DNA from: Gordonia malaquae NBRC 108250
GTDB taxonomy: Bacteria > Actinomycetota > Actinomycetes > Mycobacteriales > Mycobacteriaceae
NCBI RefSeq assembly: GCF_000344135.1
Contig: NZ_BAOP01000017.1
Location: 1-64,000, forward strand
Length of the DNA: 64,000 bases
Direction of reading: 5' to 3'
The notes under the pieces are model-generated. The model ran no database searches. It saw only the letters and a list, made by a program, of their open reading frames with translations, and had not been told where the DNA came from. Position 1 is the stretch's first letter. Each line of letters opens with the position of its first letter. The translations under genes were made by a program, and so were the position numbers. Below are positions 1 through 7,625 of this stretch, one piece after another.

Positions 1-761
1 GCCACGAAACCCCTTGCGCGAGACCGGGATGCGAGGTGAAGTAGAAGAGTGGTTAAGTTTCGGACTTCTGCGAGGTACGCGGGGGGCGCGAGAGCGCCAT
101 CGAGAACGCTCGTTTCTTCGCCTTGGATAGCGGCCGTAACCCGTGTTGCGGTCCGAATTGCACCTTCGGATGCAGCCGTCGGTTTCTCTCTCAGGATGGA
201 GTGTCGGCAGGGAGCCGAGAATCCGAGCGGATTCCCGCACGGCTGGTGTTCATCGAGCCGAGGACGCAGCGGACTGTGGTGTCGCGTTCGAAAGCGCCGG
301 CTACATCTTGAACACTCAGCGACCAGGTAGACGCCGTGGTCGGGACACACTGTCGACACCGGTAGCTTCCACGACAGCTGCCAGATTCCGTCGTGCGATA
401 GGCAGAGTGGGCATAGTTGCGTCCCATGCTGCGGGAACCACCCCTGGCAAACGATGGCGCGGTAGCTCGCCCGATCGAGCGGGTCGAAGCCGTCGAGGTT
501 GAGTGGCGCGCCTCCGTCGTAACGCAACAAGGTCGAATTCTCGACGGCCGATGCCCCCAGCCCAGTGAGATCCACTATTCGGCCGACGAGCTCATCGCTA
601 GGCCGGACCAGCATGAAAGCCGTCGAGACCGACGATCCGTCCCGGTTCTCCTTGAGCATGCGGACAAGACTCTTGGTCGTCAGATCGTTCACAAGTGCAA
701 TCCGCTCGAGGTACGAATCAAGCGACTCGCGTGGATCGATTGCAACTCGAGCGGGGAGCAT
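1..761 (-). CDS. second TniQ-family transposition target-selection protein (partial, 3' end beyond window)
   Basis: The minus-strand frame is open from an ATG at 761 to the left edge, giving 253 codons without a stop; the gene is cut by the window. The N-terminus is typical of TniQ proteins: a start followed by LPARVAIDPRESLDSYLERI, the conserved P-x-E-S-L-x-S-Y/F segment. A zinc-finger block follows at about residues 117-153, with CPLC, CPDHG and CSRC, and an intervening W-Q-L-S-W stretch. TniQ/TnsD proteins bind the target site and recruit TnsC. The gene begins 63 bp after the stop of another tniQ, in the same direction, so it belongs to the transposition operon. The two TniQ proteins may serve different target pathways, which is inference. 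Confidence in the family is high; length and C-terminal domain are unknown. Confidence 0.85.
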   Translation of the reverse strand, partial: MLPARVAIDPRESLDSYLERIALVNDLTTKSLVRMLKENRDGSSVSTAFMLVRPSDELVGRIVDLTGLGASAVENSTLLRYDGGAPLNLDGFDPLDRASYRAIVCQGWFPQHGTQLCPLCLSHDGIWQLSWKLPVSTVCPDHGVYLVAECSRCSRRFRTRHHSPLRPRLDEHQPCGNPLGFSAPCRHSILREKPTAASEGAIRTATRVTAAIQGEETSVLDGALAPPAYLAEVRNLTTLLLHLASRSRARGFV

Positions 762-824
762 TAGCTCAGAGGCTCCATCGCCGTCGCGGTTTGGTAGCGC
801 CCGCAGTGGGCGAGCGACTGGAAG

Positions 825-2390
825 TCACGCGCCCACACGAGTCCGGTCCTCTTCTGAGACTCGGTCCGAATCCACCACACCGAAGTCTCCACTCCCAACC
901 TGACGCACAAGATCTTCGTCGGCGACGCAGATCGCTTCGGCGGCACTGCGGAGGATGAGACGGCCTTCGGGGTTGAGCGCAGCGTCAAATGCTTTCAGGT
1001 GTTCGGCGTCTGGCCATGTACGCGGGCTATCACAGGTTGCATCGAACCACATCCAAGATGCGGCGAGCCGGGCGCAGCCATCGAAGTTCCGGGCGGCTGC
1101 GGGCAGGGTGCCGACCAGGTCCGGCGGGGCGGCTTCAATCCGTCTTAACGCGTCGCGGCGCTCACGGTAGTTGACGAGCTCGTCGAGGCATAGAGCTCGC
1201 GCCAGATTCATCGCATGGGCAATGTCGCTCTCGCGGTGGAAGATCGGAGTCCATTTCGGCCACGCCCCTATGCAAATCGAGTAGCTACCAGCTTTCGTCA
1301 GACGGTAGGTCGGCTCGTCGGCAAGGCTCCAATGATCGCGCAACCGAACACATTGACTGAGAAGTAGCGCGACTCTGGAACGCCACAACCACTGGGCGGG
1401 GTCGAGCACGAACGGTTCGCCTTCTTGCCGGTAGATCCCTGGGATGTGGTCAAGCGTCAATTGCGTATGGCCAAGCGCCAGCCGCATCAGATCTTCGCCG
1501 CGTGGATGGCGGACTGAGCTCTTCGGTAACCGCATGGTCTTGACAGTCTTCGCGCCTGTGCGGAGTACCCGTCGAGTGAAGACCTGCGAATCGGGTATTT
1601 CAGAATTCTCTGGTCGGACAGGAGTGGGACGTGGATGTGGAGATACTCGTGGTGTCAGCCACGTTCGCTGTTCTTCCCAGGCCATTGCGATGGCCAGTGC
1701 ACGAACGGCAGGAGATCGCGGTAGCTCTTCCTCGGACTCGTGACTCGTCGCAAGATCTGCCGTCGCAGTGGTCACCAACTGAGCATCAGCTGGGATCCAG
1801 TGTGCAGATCCTCGACTGAGCCGACGAGCCACCGAGGGTAGTTCCGCACGGAGACACTCAAGTCGGTCGAGTGCATCGAAGTCAGTCGTAGATCTGTGTG
1901 CAGCGGACGAGACCTCCTTGCAGACCGACAGAATCCGATTGGGAACTCTGGTCAACTGCGCAGTGCCACTACCGGGCATCCCGATGAGGTGCCCGCAGTA
2001 GAAGCAGACCGGAGACAGAGCCAAAGCCCACTCTCGCCGTGCCACTCCGTTTGGGGCGCAACGGCAATGCTGACCCCACTCACTTGCCAGCCAGCCTTCC
2101 TTCGCGAGCACTCGACTATGGCAGTCATCAAGGGTCATCGCCGAAATGCGCGAGAATGGCTGGCGCGTCAGCGTGGCCAGGTGCCGCAGAATCGGCTCGT
2201 AGTCAGACGCTGATCGCGATAACTGACTTCGACCAAGGATCTTGGTGACGGTGGTGCAATTCGCCGTCGCCGCGCGCAATACGAAGGACTCCAGCGATTC
2301 ATCGTCGGCTGGAATCGGTCGAGCAGGCAGATAGCCGATACGAGGCTCTCGCATGGATAGCCCCCTTCCGTTGTCTGCCGGTGACATCAC
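825..2390 (-). CDS. tniQ: TniQ/TnsD-family target-site protein
   Basis: This 521-residue protein has a TniQ-type N-terminus: RPIPADDESLESFVLRAA near residues 23-40, and a cysteine block (HCRC ... CFYCGHL) near residues 107-137 that would bind zinc. At about 520 residues it is longer than minimal TniQ and closer to TnsD-like proteins, whose C-terminal part recognises a chromosomal attachment site. The start overlaps the tnsC stop by four bases (ATGA), so translation is probably coupled. In Tn7-like elements TniQ/TnsD links a DNA target to the TnsC ATPase filament. Because the tnsA-side of this element faces the dnaB 3' end, recognition of that end is a plausible but untested role. Confidence 0.85.
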   Translation of the reverse strand: MMSPADNGRGLSMREPRIGYLPARPIPADDESLESFVLRAATANCTTVTKILGRSQLSRSASDYEPILRHLATLTRQPFSRISAMTLDDCHSRVLAKEGWLASEWGQHCRCAPNGVARREWALALSPVCFYCGHLIGMPGSGTAQLTRVPNRILSVCKEVSSAAHRSTTDFDALDRLECLRAELPSVARRLSRGSAHWIPADAQLVTTATADLATSHESEEELPRSPAVRALAIAMAWEEQRTWLTPRVSPHPRPTPVRPENSEIPDSQVFTRRVLRTGAKTVKTMRLPKSSVRHPRGEDLMRLALGHTQLTLDHIPGIYRQEGEPFVLDPAQWLWRSRVALLLSQCVRLRDHWSLADEPTYRLTKAGSYSICIGAWPKWTPIFHRESDIAHAMNLARALCLDELVNYRERRDALRRIEAAPPDLVGTLPAAARNFDGCARLAASWMWFDATCDSPRTWPDAEHLKAFDAALNPEGRLILRSAAEAICVADEDLVRQVGSGDFGVVDSDRVSEEDRTRVGA

Positions 2391-3469
2391 ACCCTGCTCT
2401 GCTTGCTGCGGCGCCGAAGATCGATTTCCGCCTCTGCTGCGTGCGCTCGTTTACTGAGGCGGACTTCCTTCAGGTGTTCTGGGTTGATCGTGTGCGTGCC
2501 GTCGGCGATCGCTGCAAGTGTCGCAATGCGGAGGAGGCGTGTCGCGTCACCGACGTAGCCCTGAGATCGCTTCCAGATGGGCCCCGCGAGCTGTGAAGTG
2601 AGAAGCCCTTCGCTTGCCCGAGGGAGATGCGGAAGGAGATAGCCTTCCAGCCCGTAGAGCAGTTGCTGCCACGCGTGTTGCTCCTCCGAAGTCTCGATTC
2701 CGTAAGGACTGAAGCTCATTGGCTGGAGGCGGCCGATAAGCTGGGCATCGCTCATGGCTTCACTGGATTCGAGGTCTGTCCCAACCAGAATTAAGCTGGC
2801 GTTGAATTCGCCGAGCTCGGTGTTCATGTACTTCACGTGATCGAGGACCTCCCGGCCGCCCTTCCAGTTGGTACGCAGTAGATGGAAGTCGTCGATGAGA
2901 AGGGTGCGCACGCCGTGGCGTGCCAATGCCCTGACCGCGGCGGTTGACGTCTGGTGGGCGGCGCCGCTGGCGGATAAGCGGAAGAAGTCAAGGACTTGGG
3001 AGTTGAATCCTTTGACCATCGAGCCAGATTGCAGGTTGACCCAAACGACGGGGCATAGGTCTGCGTCGATCGTTGGCTGAGGGTTCCACGTGGGCAGTTC
3101 TGCAGGGCCTTTCGGTGCGCCTACGATCCATTCCACGTATTTCCTTGTGGCCCAGCGGCGGACCGCCGTGCTCTTCCCGAGCGTGCTTGCGCCTGTGACC
3201 GACGCTATTGCCTTCGCACCGGGGCCCGTTTCAGAATTCTCCTGCACGATCTCAGTGAGTCGGTCTGCGACTGCGCGGGTCTCGGCCGTTTCGACGTAGA
3301 GTCCATTCATCCATTGACGCAGCGCATCGACCGCCCGCGAGCGGTCCTCGGATGTCATCCTGTCCCAACCAGCCGACGTGTACAGAGGTGGTTCTGGCAA
3401 CTCCGTTTTGGTGCAAGCCAAATGCCAAGCGAGAGAGTCCATCAGGAGTCGGCCCGCATCGTCGGCCAC
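2387..3469 (-). CDS. tnsC: TnsC/TniB-like AAA+ ATPase, transposition regulator
   Basis: This is a 360-residue P-loop ATPase. Walker A is GASTLGKST, starting at residue 93, and Walker B is LLIDDFHLL at about residues 190-198. The length and the order tnsA-tnsB-tnsC-tniQ fit the regulator that polymerises on target DNA, receives the signal from TniQ and activates the TnsB transposase. The 5' end overlaps tnsB by 28 bases and the 3' end overlaps tniQ by four, so the operon is tightly packed. The basic C-terminal tail (KRAHA...RRRSKQSR) could contact DNA or partner subunits, which is inference. A TniB-type ATPase of a Tn5053-like element is the main alternative, but the adjacent tnsA favours the Tn7-like assignment. 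Confidence 0.88.
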   Translation of the reverse strand: MADDAGRLLMDSLAWHLACTKTELPEPPLYTSAGWDRMTSEDRSRAVDALRQWMNGLYVETAETRAVADRLTEIVQENSETGPGAKAIASVTGASTLGKSTAVRRWATRKYVEWIVGAPKGPAELPTWNPQPTIDADLCPVVWVNLQSGSMVKGFNSQVLDFFRLSASGAAHQTSTAAVRALARHGVRTLLIDDFHLLRTNWKGGREVLDHVKYMNTELGEFNASLILVGTDLESSEAMSDAQLIGRLQPMSFSPYGIETSEEQHAWQQLLYGLEGYLLPHLPRASEGLLTSQLAGPIWKRSQGYVGDATRLLRIATLAAIADGTHTINPEHLKEVRLSKRAHAAEAEIDLRRRSKQSRV

Positions 3470-5634
3470 GGGACGTCGAGGATGTCCAAGGGAACGTCGT
3501 CCTGGGGTGAATCGGTATGGGGCGTCTTGGTGCGTGCTTCGTTGCCGCCCGACTGAGTGGCTTCGTCGCGGGTTGCACCTTGGGCTGCCTGAGCTTCTTC
3601 GTGGTCTTTGCGCGATTGTTCAACTCTGCGGTGCGCGGCTGACAGTTTGGCAGTCCAGTCAGTTGGAACGGGCCCAGAGGTGAGTTCCGTGAGCTCGTCG
3701 AGGATCTGCCGCTGCGCTGAGCCCCGACTCAGAATGTGGTTGCCGCCGCGTTCGCGGACGCGCCGCCTAACAGCCTGAACGATCGTATCGGTCATCGGCG
3801 CGTCAGTGAAGAAAGATCCTCGCCACGCAACGGGGCGTACACGGCCGGTCTCGGGGTGCGGGAACCAGATGCTCGACAAGTCGTGCGGGTCGACAAGAAA
3901 GGGAACCTTGTTGTCGTCGTCCCTGAACTGGCCCCGTGCGACATTCCGAAAATCATCGAGCAGCTTGCCGTCGTAGACCATCTCAGCAAACTCGACACCT
4001 GCGACTCCGACTGTGCCCCACTTGACCGGAAGCATCTGATAGATCATGTCTGCACGCTGCGGTACGTCGATACGGCCGGTGACGTCGAGCATGATGTCCC
4101 AGAGCTCCAAAGGACTGGTGCGAGCGGTGGGCTCACCACCGATAACCAAGCCTGTGTGCCACGACCGGTGGTAGTCCAAGGCGACGAATCGCCGAAGGTG
4201 TTCTTCCAGTTCGGCGGCCGTGACCAATGCCTCCTCGGCGACCAATCGACCGCGCTCCGAGGTATTGCGACCTTTGTAGCCGGGGAGCTGTTGAACGGCC
4301 CGTTGTAGCGTCTCGTGCCAGCGTTCAACGTGGGGGTTGTCCGTTGGCTTCTTCCCGCGACTGAGCAACAAGTCAATCCCGAAGTCGCGCAGAATCGCGC
4401 GGAAGTGATCGGACACGAAGATCGAACCGTGGTCGGCGCGGATCGCGTCCGGCATGACGCCAGGGATGTGGTGCTCTCCTTGAAGCGTAGTGAAATCGGG
4501 TGCAACACTTCTGCGCCCAACGTTGACCGCGACATCAGAAGCGTCGACGACTTGGGGCAAACCGGCCCAGCGCCAGTGACTGATGGTGGTGCCCTCCACC
4601 ATCATCGAGAACGGGCGGCAGATGTCGTAGAGAAGTAGCCCGGCATCGATTCCATCGGCGCTCTTCGGCACCACGCGCAGTGCGAGGACCACTCTGGTGG
4701 CGACGTCGATTGCAGTGAGGATTTCGACGCTGAAGGGTCGCCCGAGAAGCGGGTCGTATACGAGGTTGTCCGCCCTCGTGGCGTCGATGGCGACTATTTG
4801 CCCAGGCCTGATTGCGGGGAAGTGCTCTTTGCCCGACACGCGCTGTAGCGACCGGCTTCTCTGGGTGCGGGTTGTTGCGCCCGCGCCCCGTTTGAGGTGC
4901 GCGAGATACTCTGCCGTCAGACGCTGCGGCGTGGAGACATCCACGTGCCCTGCACGCTTGAGCTCAACCTTGATCCGCCGATCAAGCTCGCTGATGTTGG
5001 CGTCCGCCCGATCTCCGTCCAGGGTGGCGAAGACCAACTCAGCAACAGTCCGATAGCGCTCATCGATTCGCTCCCACGTCTGTTCGCGACGCAGGGATCT
5101 GGCATCGAGGAGCCCGAGTAGTCCGTCGCGTTTCCATGCACGCACCCAGTTGCGGATGGTGCTGTCGACCGGAGCCGATCGCTTGATCTCACCGTTCGCG
5201 ATGCGGCGTTGTAGGGCACGATCTCCCACAGCTTCTTGCTGCAACGCGACCGCCATCGCGCGACAGCGCGCCGCCTCGGAGACGCCGAAGCCTTCGCCGA
5301 AGGGTGGGCGCGGTTCGCCATCGCGCGCGAGTTCGGCGTGACCGTCCCGGTAGCCGGTCAGTATCTCATGCACGATTTCAAGTTTGTCGAGGGCGGCTCG
5401 GCGCGTTTCCTCAGACAGGCCATCCCAGTACGGGCGGAGCGCCGGTCTGATTGGCGCTACATCGCCATCGACCACGACTCGCACCTCTGCGAGTTCGGGC
5501 CAATCGACGTGCAAGGAATCGCCGACGCTGGTGCGGAGGTCTACGCCGGCCGCTGATACCGCTGTCACCAGACCGGTTCCCCACTCAGTCAGAAGTCGGC
5601 CACCGACCTCAACCACTGTGCGACTTGTGTCCAC
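3442..5634 (-). CDS. tnsB: TnsB-like DDE transposase
   Basis: This 730-residue protein is the strand-transfer transposase. It has a retroviral-integrase-type catalytic core: D284 in VAIDAT, D401 in RADHGS and E437 in NPHVERWHE. The 35-residue gap between D401 and E437 is the usual DD(35)E spacing. HTH-like segments lie upstream at about residues 110-180, and a Mu-type C-terminal region follows. The gene starts with GTG, whose G is the last base of the tnsA TAG stop. TnsB binds repeated sites at the element ends and joins the 3' ends to target DNA, while TnsA cuts the 5' strands. The three catalytic acids are intact, so activity is plausible. Confidence 0.92.
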   Translation of the reverse strand: MDTSRTVVEVGGRLLTEWGTGLVTAVSAAGVDLRTSVGDSLHVDWPELAEVRVVVDGDVAPIRPALRPYWDGLSEETRRAALDKLEIVHEILTGYRDGHAELARDGEPRPPFGEGFGVSEAARCRAMAVALQQEAVGDRALQRRIANGEIKRSAPVDSTIRNWVRAWKRDGLLGLLDARSLRREQTWERIDERYRTVAELVFATLDGDRADANISELDRRIKVELKRAGHVDVSTPQRLTAEYLAHLKRGAGATTRTQRSRSLQRVSGKEHFPAIRPGQIVAIDATRADNLVYDPLLGRPFSVEILTAIDVATRVVLALRVVPKSADGIDAGLLLYDICRPFSMMVEGTTISHWRWAGLPQVVDASDVAVNVGRRSVAPDFTTLQGEHHIPGVMPDAIRADHGSIFVSDHFRAILRDFGIDLLLSRGKKPTDNPHVERWHETLQRAVQQLPGYKGRNTSERGRLVAEEALVTAAELEEHLRRFVALDYHRSWHTGLVIGGEPTARTSPLELWDIMLDVTGRIDVPQRADMIYQMLPVKWGTVGVAGVEFAEMVYDGKLLDDFRNVARGQFRDDDNKVPFLVDPHDLSSIWFPHPETGRVRPVAWRGSFFTDAPMTDTIVQAVRRRVRERGGNHILSRGSAQRQILDELTELTSGPVPTDWTAKLSAAHRRVEQSRKDHEEAQAAQGATRDEATQSGGNEARTKTPHTDSPQDDVPLDILDVPWPTMRADS

Positions 5635-6362
5635 TACGCCACCAGTCCCGCGCGCACTGGCGTTTCCATCGTCAATCGCTTCGAGAGGTTGGTATCCAGC
5701 TCACCGGACCAGACCATGTGCCAGACCACGGCGATGGCCTCCCCGTTTCCGGTATCCAGACGAAATAGGGAGCCCAGAGTCGCGGCGTCGTTACTTGCTT
5801 CCTTCCCGATCTCGCCAGCCACCTGGTCATACCAGGAAGGCCTTCGGCGGTAGCCGTGCAGCCACAGAAGGTTTAGGCGTTCTACGCGGTCGAGTCCGTT
5901 GAATACCTCGTGACGCCATCCCACATTCGCGCAGGCGGCCTCGACCATTGCGACCTGAAGCTTGAATTTGTCGTCCATCTTGTGCGGCAGGCGTGCATTC
6001 CAGAGCGTTACCGCCCCGGTGTCGTCAAGGCTGAGTAAGTCGGGCGTGTTTTTCGCCGAGGACGATCCGCCCCGCTTCAGCTGACACGGTTGCGGTATCA
6101 GCGCGACGATATCGTTGAGCCGGTCCAGGCGTCGCAAGAGGTCATGCTCGAGGCCCGACTCGAGTTCTAGGTGGTCGCGCATGGTCAGTGAATACGCAGT
6201 GACAGGTATGTGCCGGTGACGTTCCGAGGATCGAGGCTTGCGAATCGGAACTACACGTGCGAGATCCGGCGGACCGTCGGACCGCCAGTTCAACACGCGG
6301 GACACCTTGTCGCCAGCGAATCGGAACCGCCACGTCACCGCCGCGCGGGAACTCTCGGTCAA
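5634..6362 (-). CDS. tnsA: TnsA-like transposon endonuclease
   Basis: This 242-residue protein matches the short actinobacterial TnsA-like endonuclease subunits. Candidate active-site residues are E72 in ESGLEHDLL, D108 in NTPDLLSLD and an N122-A-R124 pair where relatives usually have Asp/Gln-x-Lys/Arg. It would cut the 5' strands of the element so that transposition is cut-and-paste. The start is TTG at 6362; a GGAGG ribosome-binding site six bases upstream (on the minus strand) supports it over internal ATGs. It is the first gene of the operon, and its stop overlaps the tnsB start by one base. The repeats just upstream (6388-6411) may be TnsB sites or an operator. Confidence 0.8.
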   Translation of the reverse strand: MTESSRAAVTWRFRFAGDKVSRVLNWRSDGPPDLARVVPIRKPRSSERHRHIPVTAYSLTMRDHLELESGLEHDLLRRLDRLNDIVALIPQPCQLKRGGSSSAKNTPDLLSLDDTGAVTLWNARLPHKMDDKFKLQVAMVEAACANVGWRHEVFNGLDRVERLNLLWLHGYRRRPSWYDQVAGEIGKEASNDAATLGSLFRLDTGNGEAIAVVWHMVWSGELDTNLSKRLTMETPVRAGLVA

Positions 6363-6534
6363 GTGACACCTCCGCTTCCGCAGGAATTAGCACCAAATCT
6401 AGCAAGAAATCGAGGTCGAAGGGCTACTAAGGGAGCAAGTCGACAATCGGTCAGCGAGGCATTTCGGGTGATAGGCCGACGTCTCCTTCGCCCCATCAGC
6501 GGTCCGTGTCGGAAGGCTGCGATAGGTTGCTCCC
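6363..6534. other. divergent intergenic region between tnsA and the EcsC-like gene
   Basis: These 172 bases hold the tnsA ribosome-binding site and two adjacent 12-base direct repeats (see separate entry). They also carry the presumed promoters of both divergent genes. No further gene is visible. In Tn7 the transposase genes start close to one element end, so this stretch could itself be an end or an autoregulatory site. Confidence 0.5.
6388..6411 (+). repeat. two tandem 12-bp direct repeats, candidate TnsB-binding sites
   Basis: The repeats read TAGCACCAAATC and TAGCAAGAAATC, directly abutting, so the consensus is TAGCAnnAAATC with a 12-bp period. A third copy lies at 7478-7489. They sit just upstream of tnsA. 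Repeated short sites near the ends are typical of TnsB-binding arrays, but binding here is inferred from position and repetition only. Confidence 0.5.
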
Positions 6535-7353
6535 ATGGCCAAAGGCAATCAGGTCGCTCCGTCGACGAAGTTCGAGCAGACGCTGCAGGCATCGGCTCAG
6601 CTGCCGGGTGTGCAGATCAACCGGGAGGCCTTCCTCCGCAGAGAGCTGAAGCGATACTGCACCGACGAGCAGATCAAACTCGCTATCGCCACAACACCGG
6701 CCGAAGCAGGCGTAACACCTCAAGTGATCGACAAGATCGCCAACAGCGTGATCAAGTTCGAGACCGGCAAGGTGACGACACTTTCCACGGCAGCCGGCAT
6801 CCCTGGAGGCCTCGCAGCGATCGGCACGGTCCCGGCTGATATCGCGCAGTACTATGGGCACCTTCTTCGCGTCGTCCAGAAGCTCGCCTACATCTACAGC
6901 TGGCCGGAGCTCTTCGACGACAGCGCCGACGGAATGGACTCCGCGACCGAAAGCATGCTCACGCTGTTCATCGGCGTGATGTTTGGCGTGAACGCGGCCC
7001 AGGCCGGCGTGGCGCAAGTCTCGAAGTTGATCGCAAGTGAAGTGGCCAGGAAGCTGCCGCAGAAGGCTCTCACCAAGGGTGCGATATATCCGGTGGTCAA
7101 GAAGGTTGCAGGGCTCCTGGGCATTCAGATGACCAAGCAGGTCTTCGCCAAGAGCGCAGCCAAGGTCGTGCCGCTGGTAGGCGCGGTTGTCTCGGGAAGC
7201 CTGACCTTCGTCACGTTCATGCCGATGTCGAAGCGGCTCCAGAAGCACCTCGCAACCCTTCCGCTGACCAAGCCCGGTCACGGAGTCACCGAGCAAGCGT
7301 CGAATCCGCCGAGCACATCCCCAAAACCAGCACCAACGTCATCTGCGAATTAG
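6535..7353 (+). CDS. EcsC-family-like protein, possible transposon cargo
   Basis: This 272-residue protein resembles EcsC-type proteins: a helical N-terminal part, then a Gly/Ala-rich hydrophobic stretch (GIPGGLAAIGTVPADIAQYY, about residues 86-105) and a second hydrophobic segment near residues 205-225 (VVPLVGAVVSGSLTFVTF). It ends in a Pro/Thr/Ser-rich tail. No catalytic motif is visible and the function is unknown. It is transcribed away from tnsA and lies between tnsA and dnaB, flanked by copies of the same 12-bp repeat. It may therefore be cargo, or a remnant between two element ends. The start at 6535 follows a plausible spacing, but no strong ribosome-binding site is seen. Confidence 0.55.
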   Translation: MAKGNQVAPSTKFEQTLQASAQLPGVQINREAFLRRELKRYCTDEQIKLAIATTPAEAGVTPQVIDKIANSVIKFETGKVTTLSTAAGIPGGLAAIGTVPADIAQYYGHLLRVVQKLAYIYSWPELFDDSADGMDSATESMLTLFIGVMFGVNAAQAGVAQVSKLIASEVARKLPQKALTKGAIYPVVKKVAGLLGIQMTKQVFAKSAAKVVPLVGAVVSGSLTFVTFMPMSKRLQKHLATLPLTKPGHGVTEQASNPPSTSPKPAPTSSAN

Positions 7354-7477
7354 ACGAGCTCATCCCACAAGCCAATCGCCGATAGCCTGCCGCCAGCCGC
7401 CGGTCACTTCAGCCCCTTCGTCGCCCGGTTTCACCCGCGCACTCGGCGATTTCCAGGAATAGATTCCCCGGCAAAAT

Positions 7478-7489
7478 TAGCAGGAAATC
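7478..7489 (+). repeat. third copy of the TAGCAnnAAATC repeat
   Basis: The copy reads TAGCAGGAAATC, in the same orientation as the pair at 6388-6411. The flanks are also similar (CGAA...GGGCTA follows both). This looks like a duplicated end segment or a further TnsB site near dnaB. Confidence 0.45.
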
Positions 7490-7567
7490 ATACCGAAACG
7501 CGGGCTACGGGCAACGCTCGCCTGACCATGTTTGCCCTAGTCAGGGCGATTCTTACGCCGTGATCAG

Positions 7568-7582
7568 GCTTGTTAAACAAGC
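7568..7582. repeat. 15-base palindrome downstream of dnaB
   Basis: The arms GCTTGTT and AACAAGC are perfect and separated by one base. It is too tight for a strong hairpin, so a dimeric protein-binding site is more likely than a terminator. It lies about 45 bases past the dnaB stop. Confidence 0.45.
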
Positions 7583-7625
7583 GGGACCACCTTGCTAATC
7601 TTCGCTGCATCTCGACAACAGTCGC

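Larger units (their letters stand above)
7354..7625. other. intergenic region between EcsC-like gene and dnaB; probable transposon/chromosome junction
   Basis: No gene is visible in these 272 bases. They contain the third TAGCAnnAAATC repeat (7478-7489), an inverted repeat CCTGAC/GTCAGG (7521-7545) with a small GCCCT/AGGGC hairpin inside it, and a 15-base palindrome (7568-7582). The sequence ends in ...CGACAACA six bases before the dnaB stop. An ACA-3' terminus is typical of Tn7-like ends, so the junction with the chromosome may lie here. The exact end cannot be set without the other end of the element. Confidence 0.5.

Noticed and set aside
1..6362. CRISPR-associated transposon
   Set aside because: Two TniQ genes raised this, but no Cas gene or CRISPR array is seen in the window. 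The left part of the element is missing, so it is not claimed.
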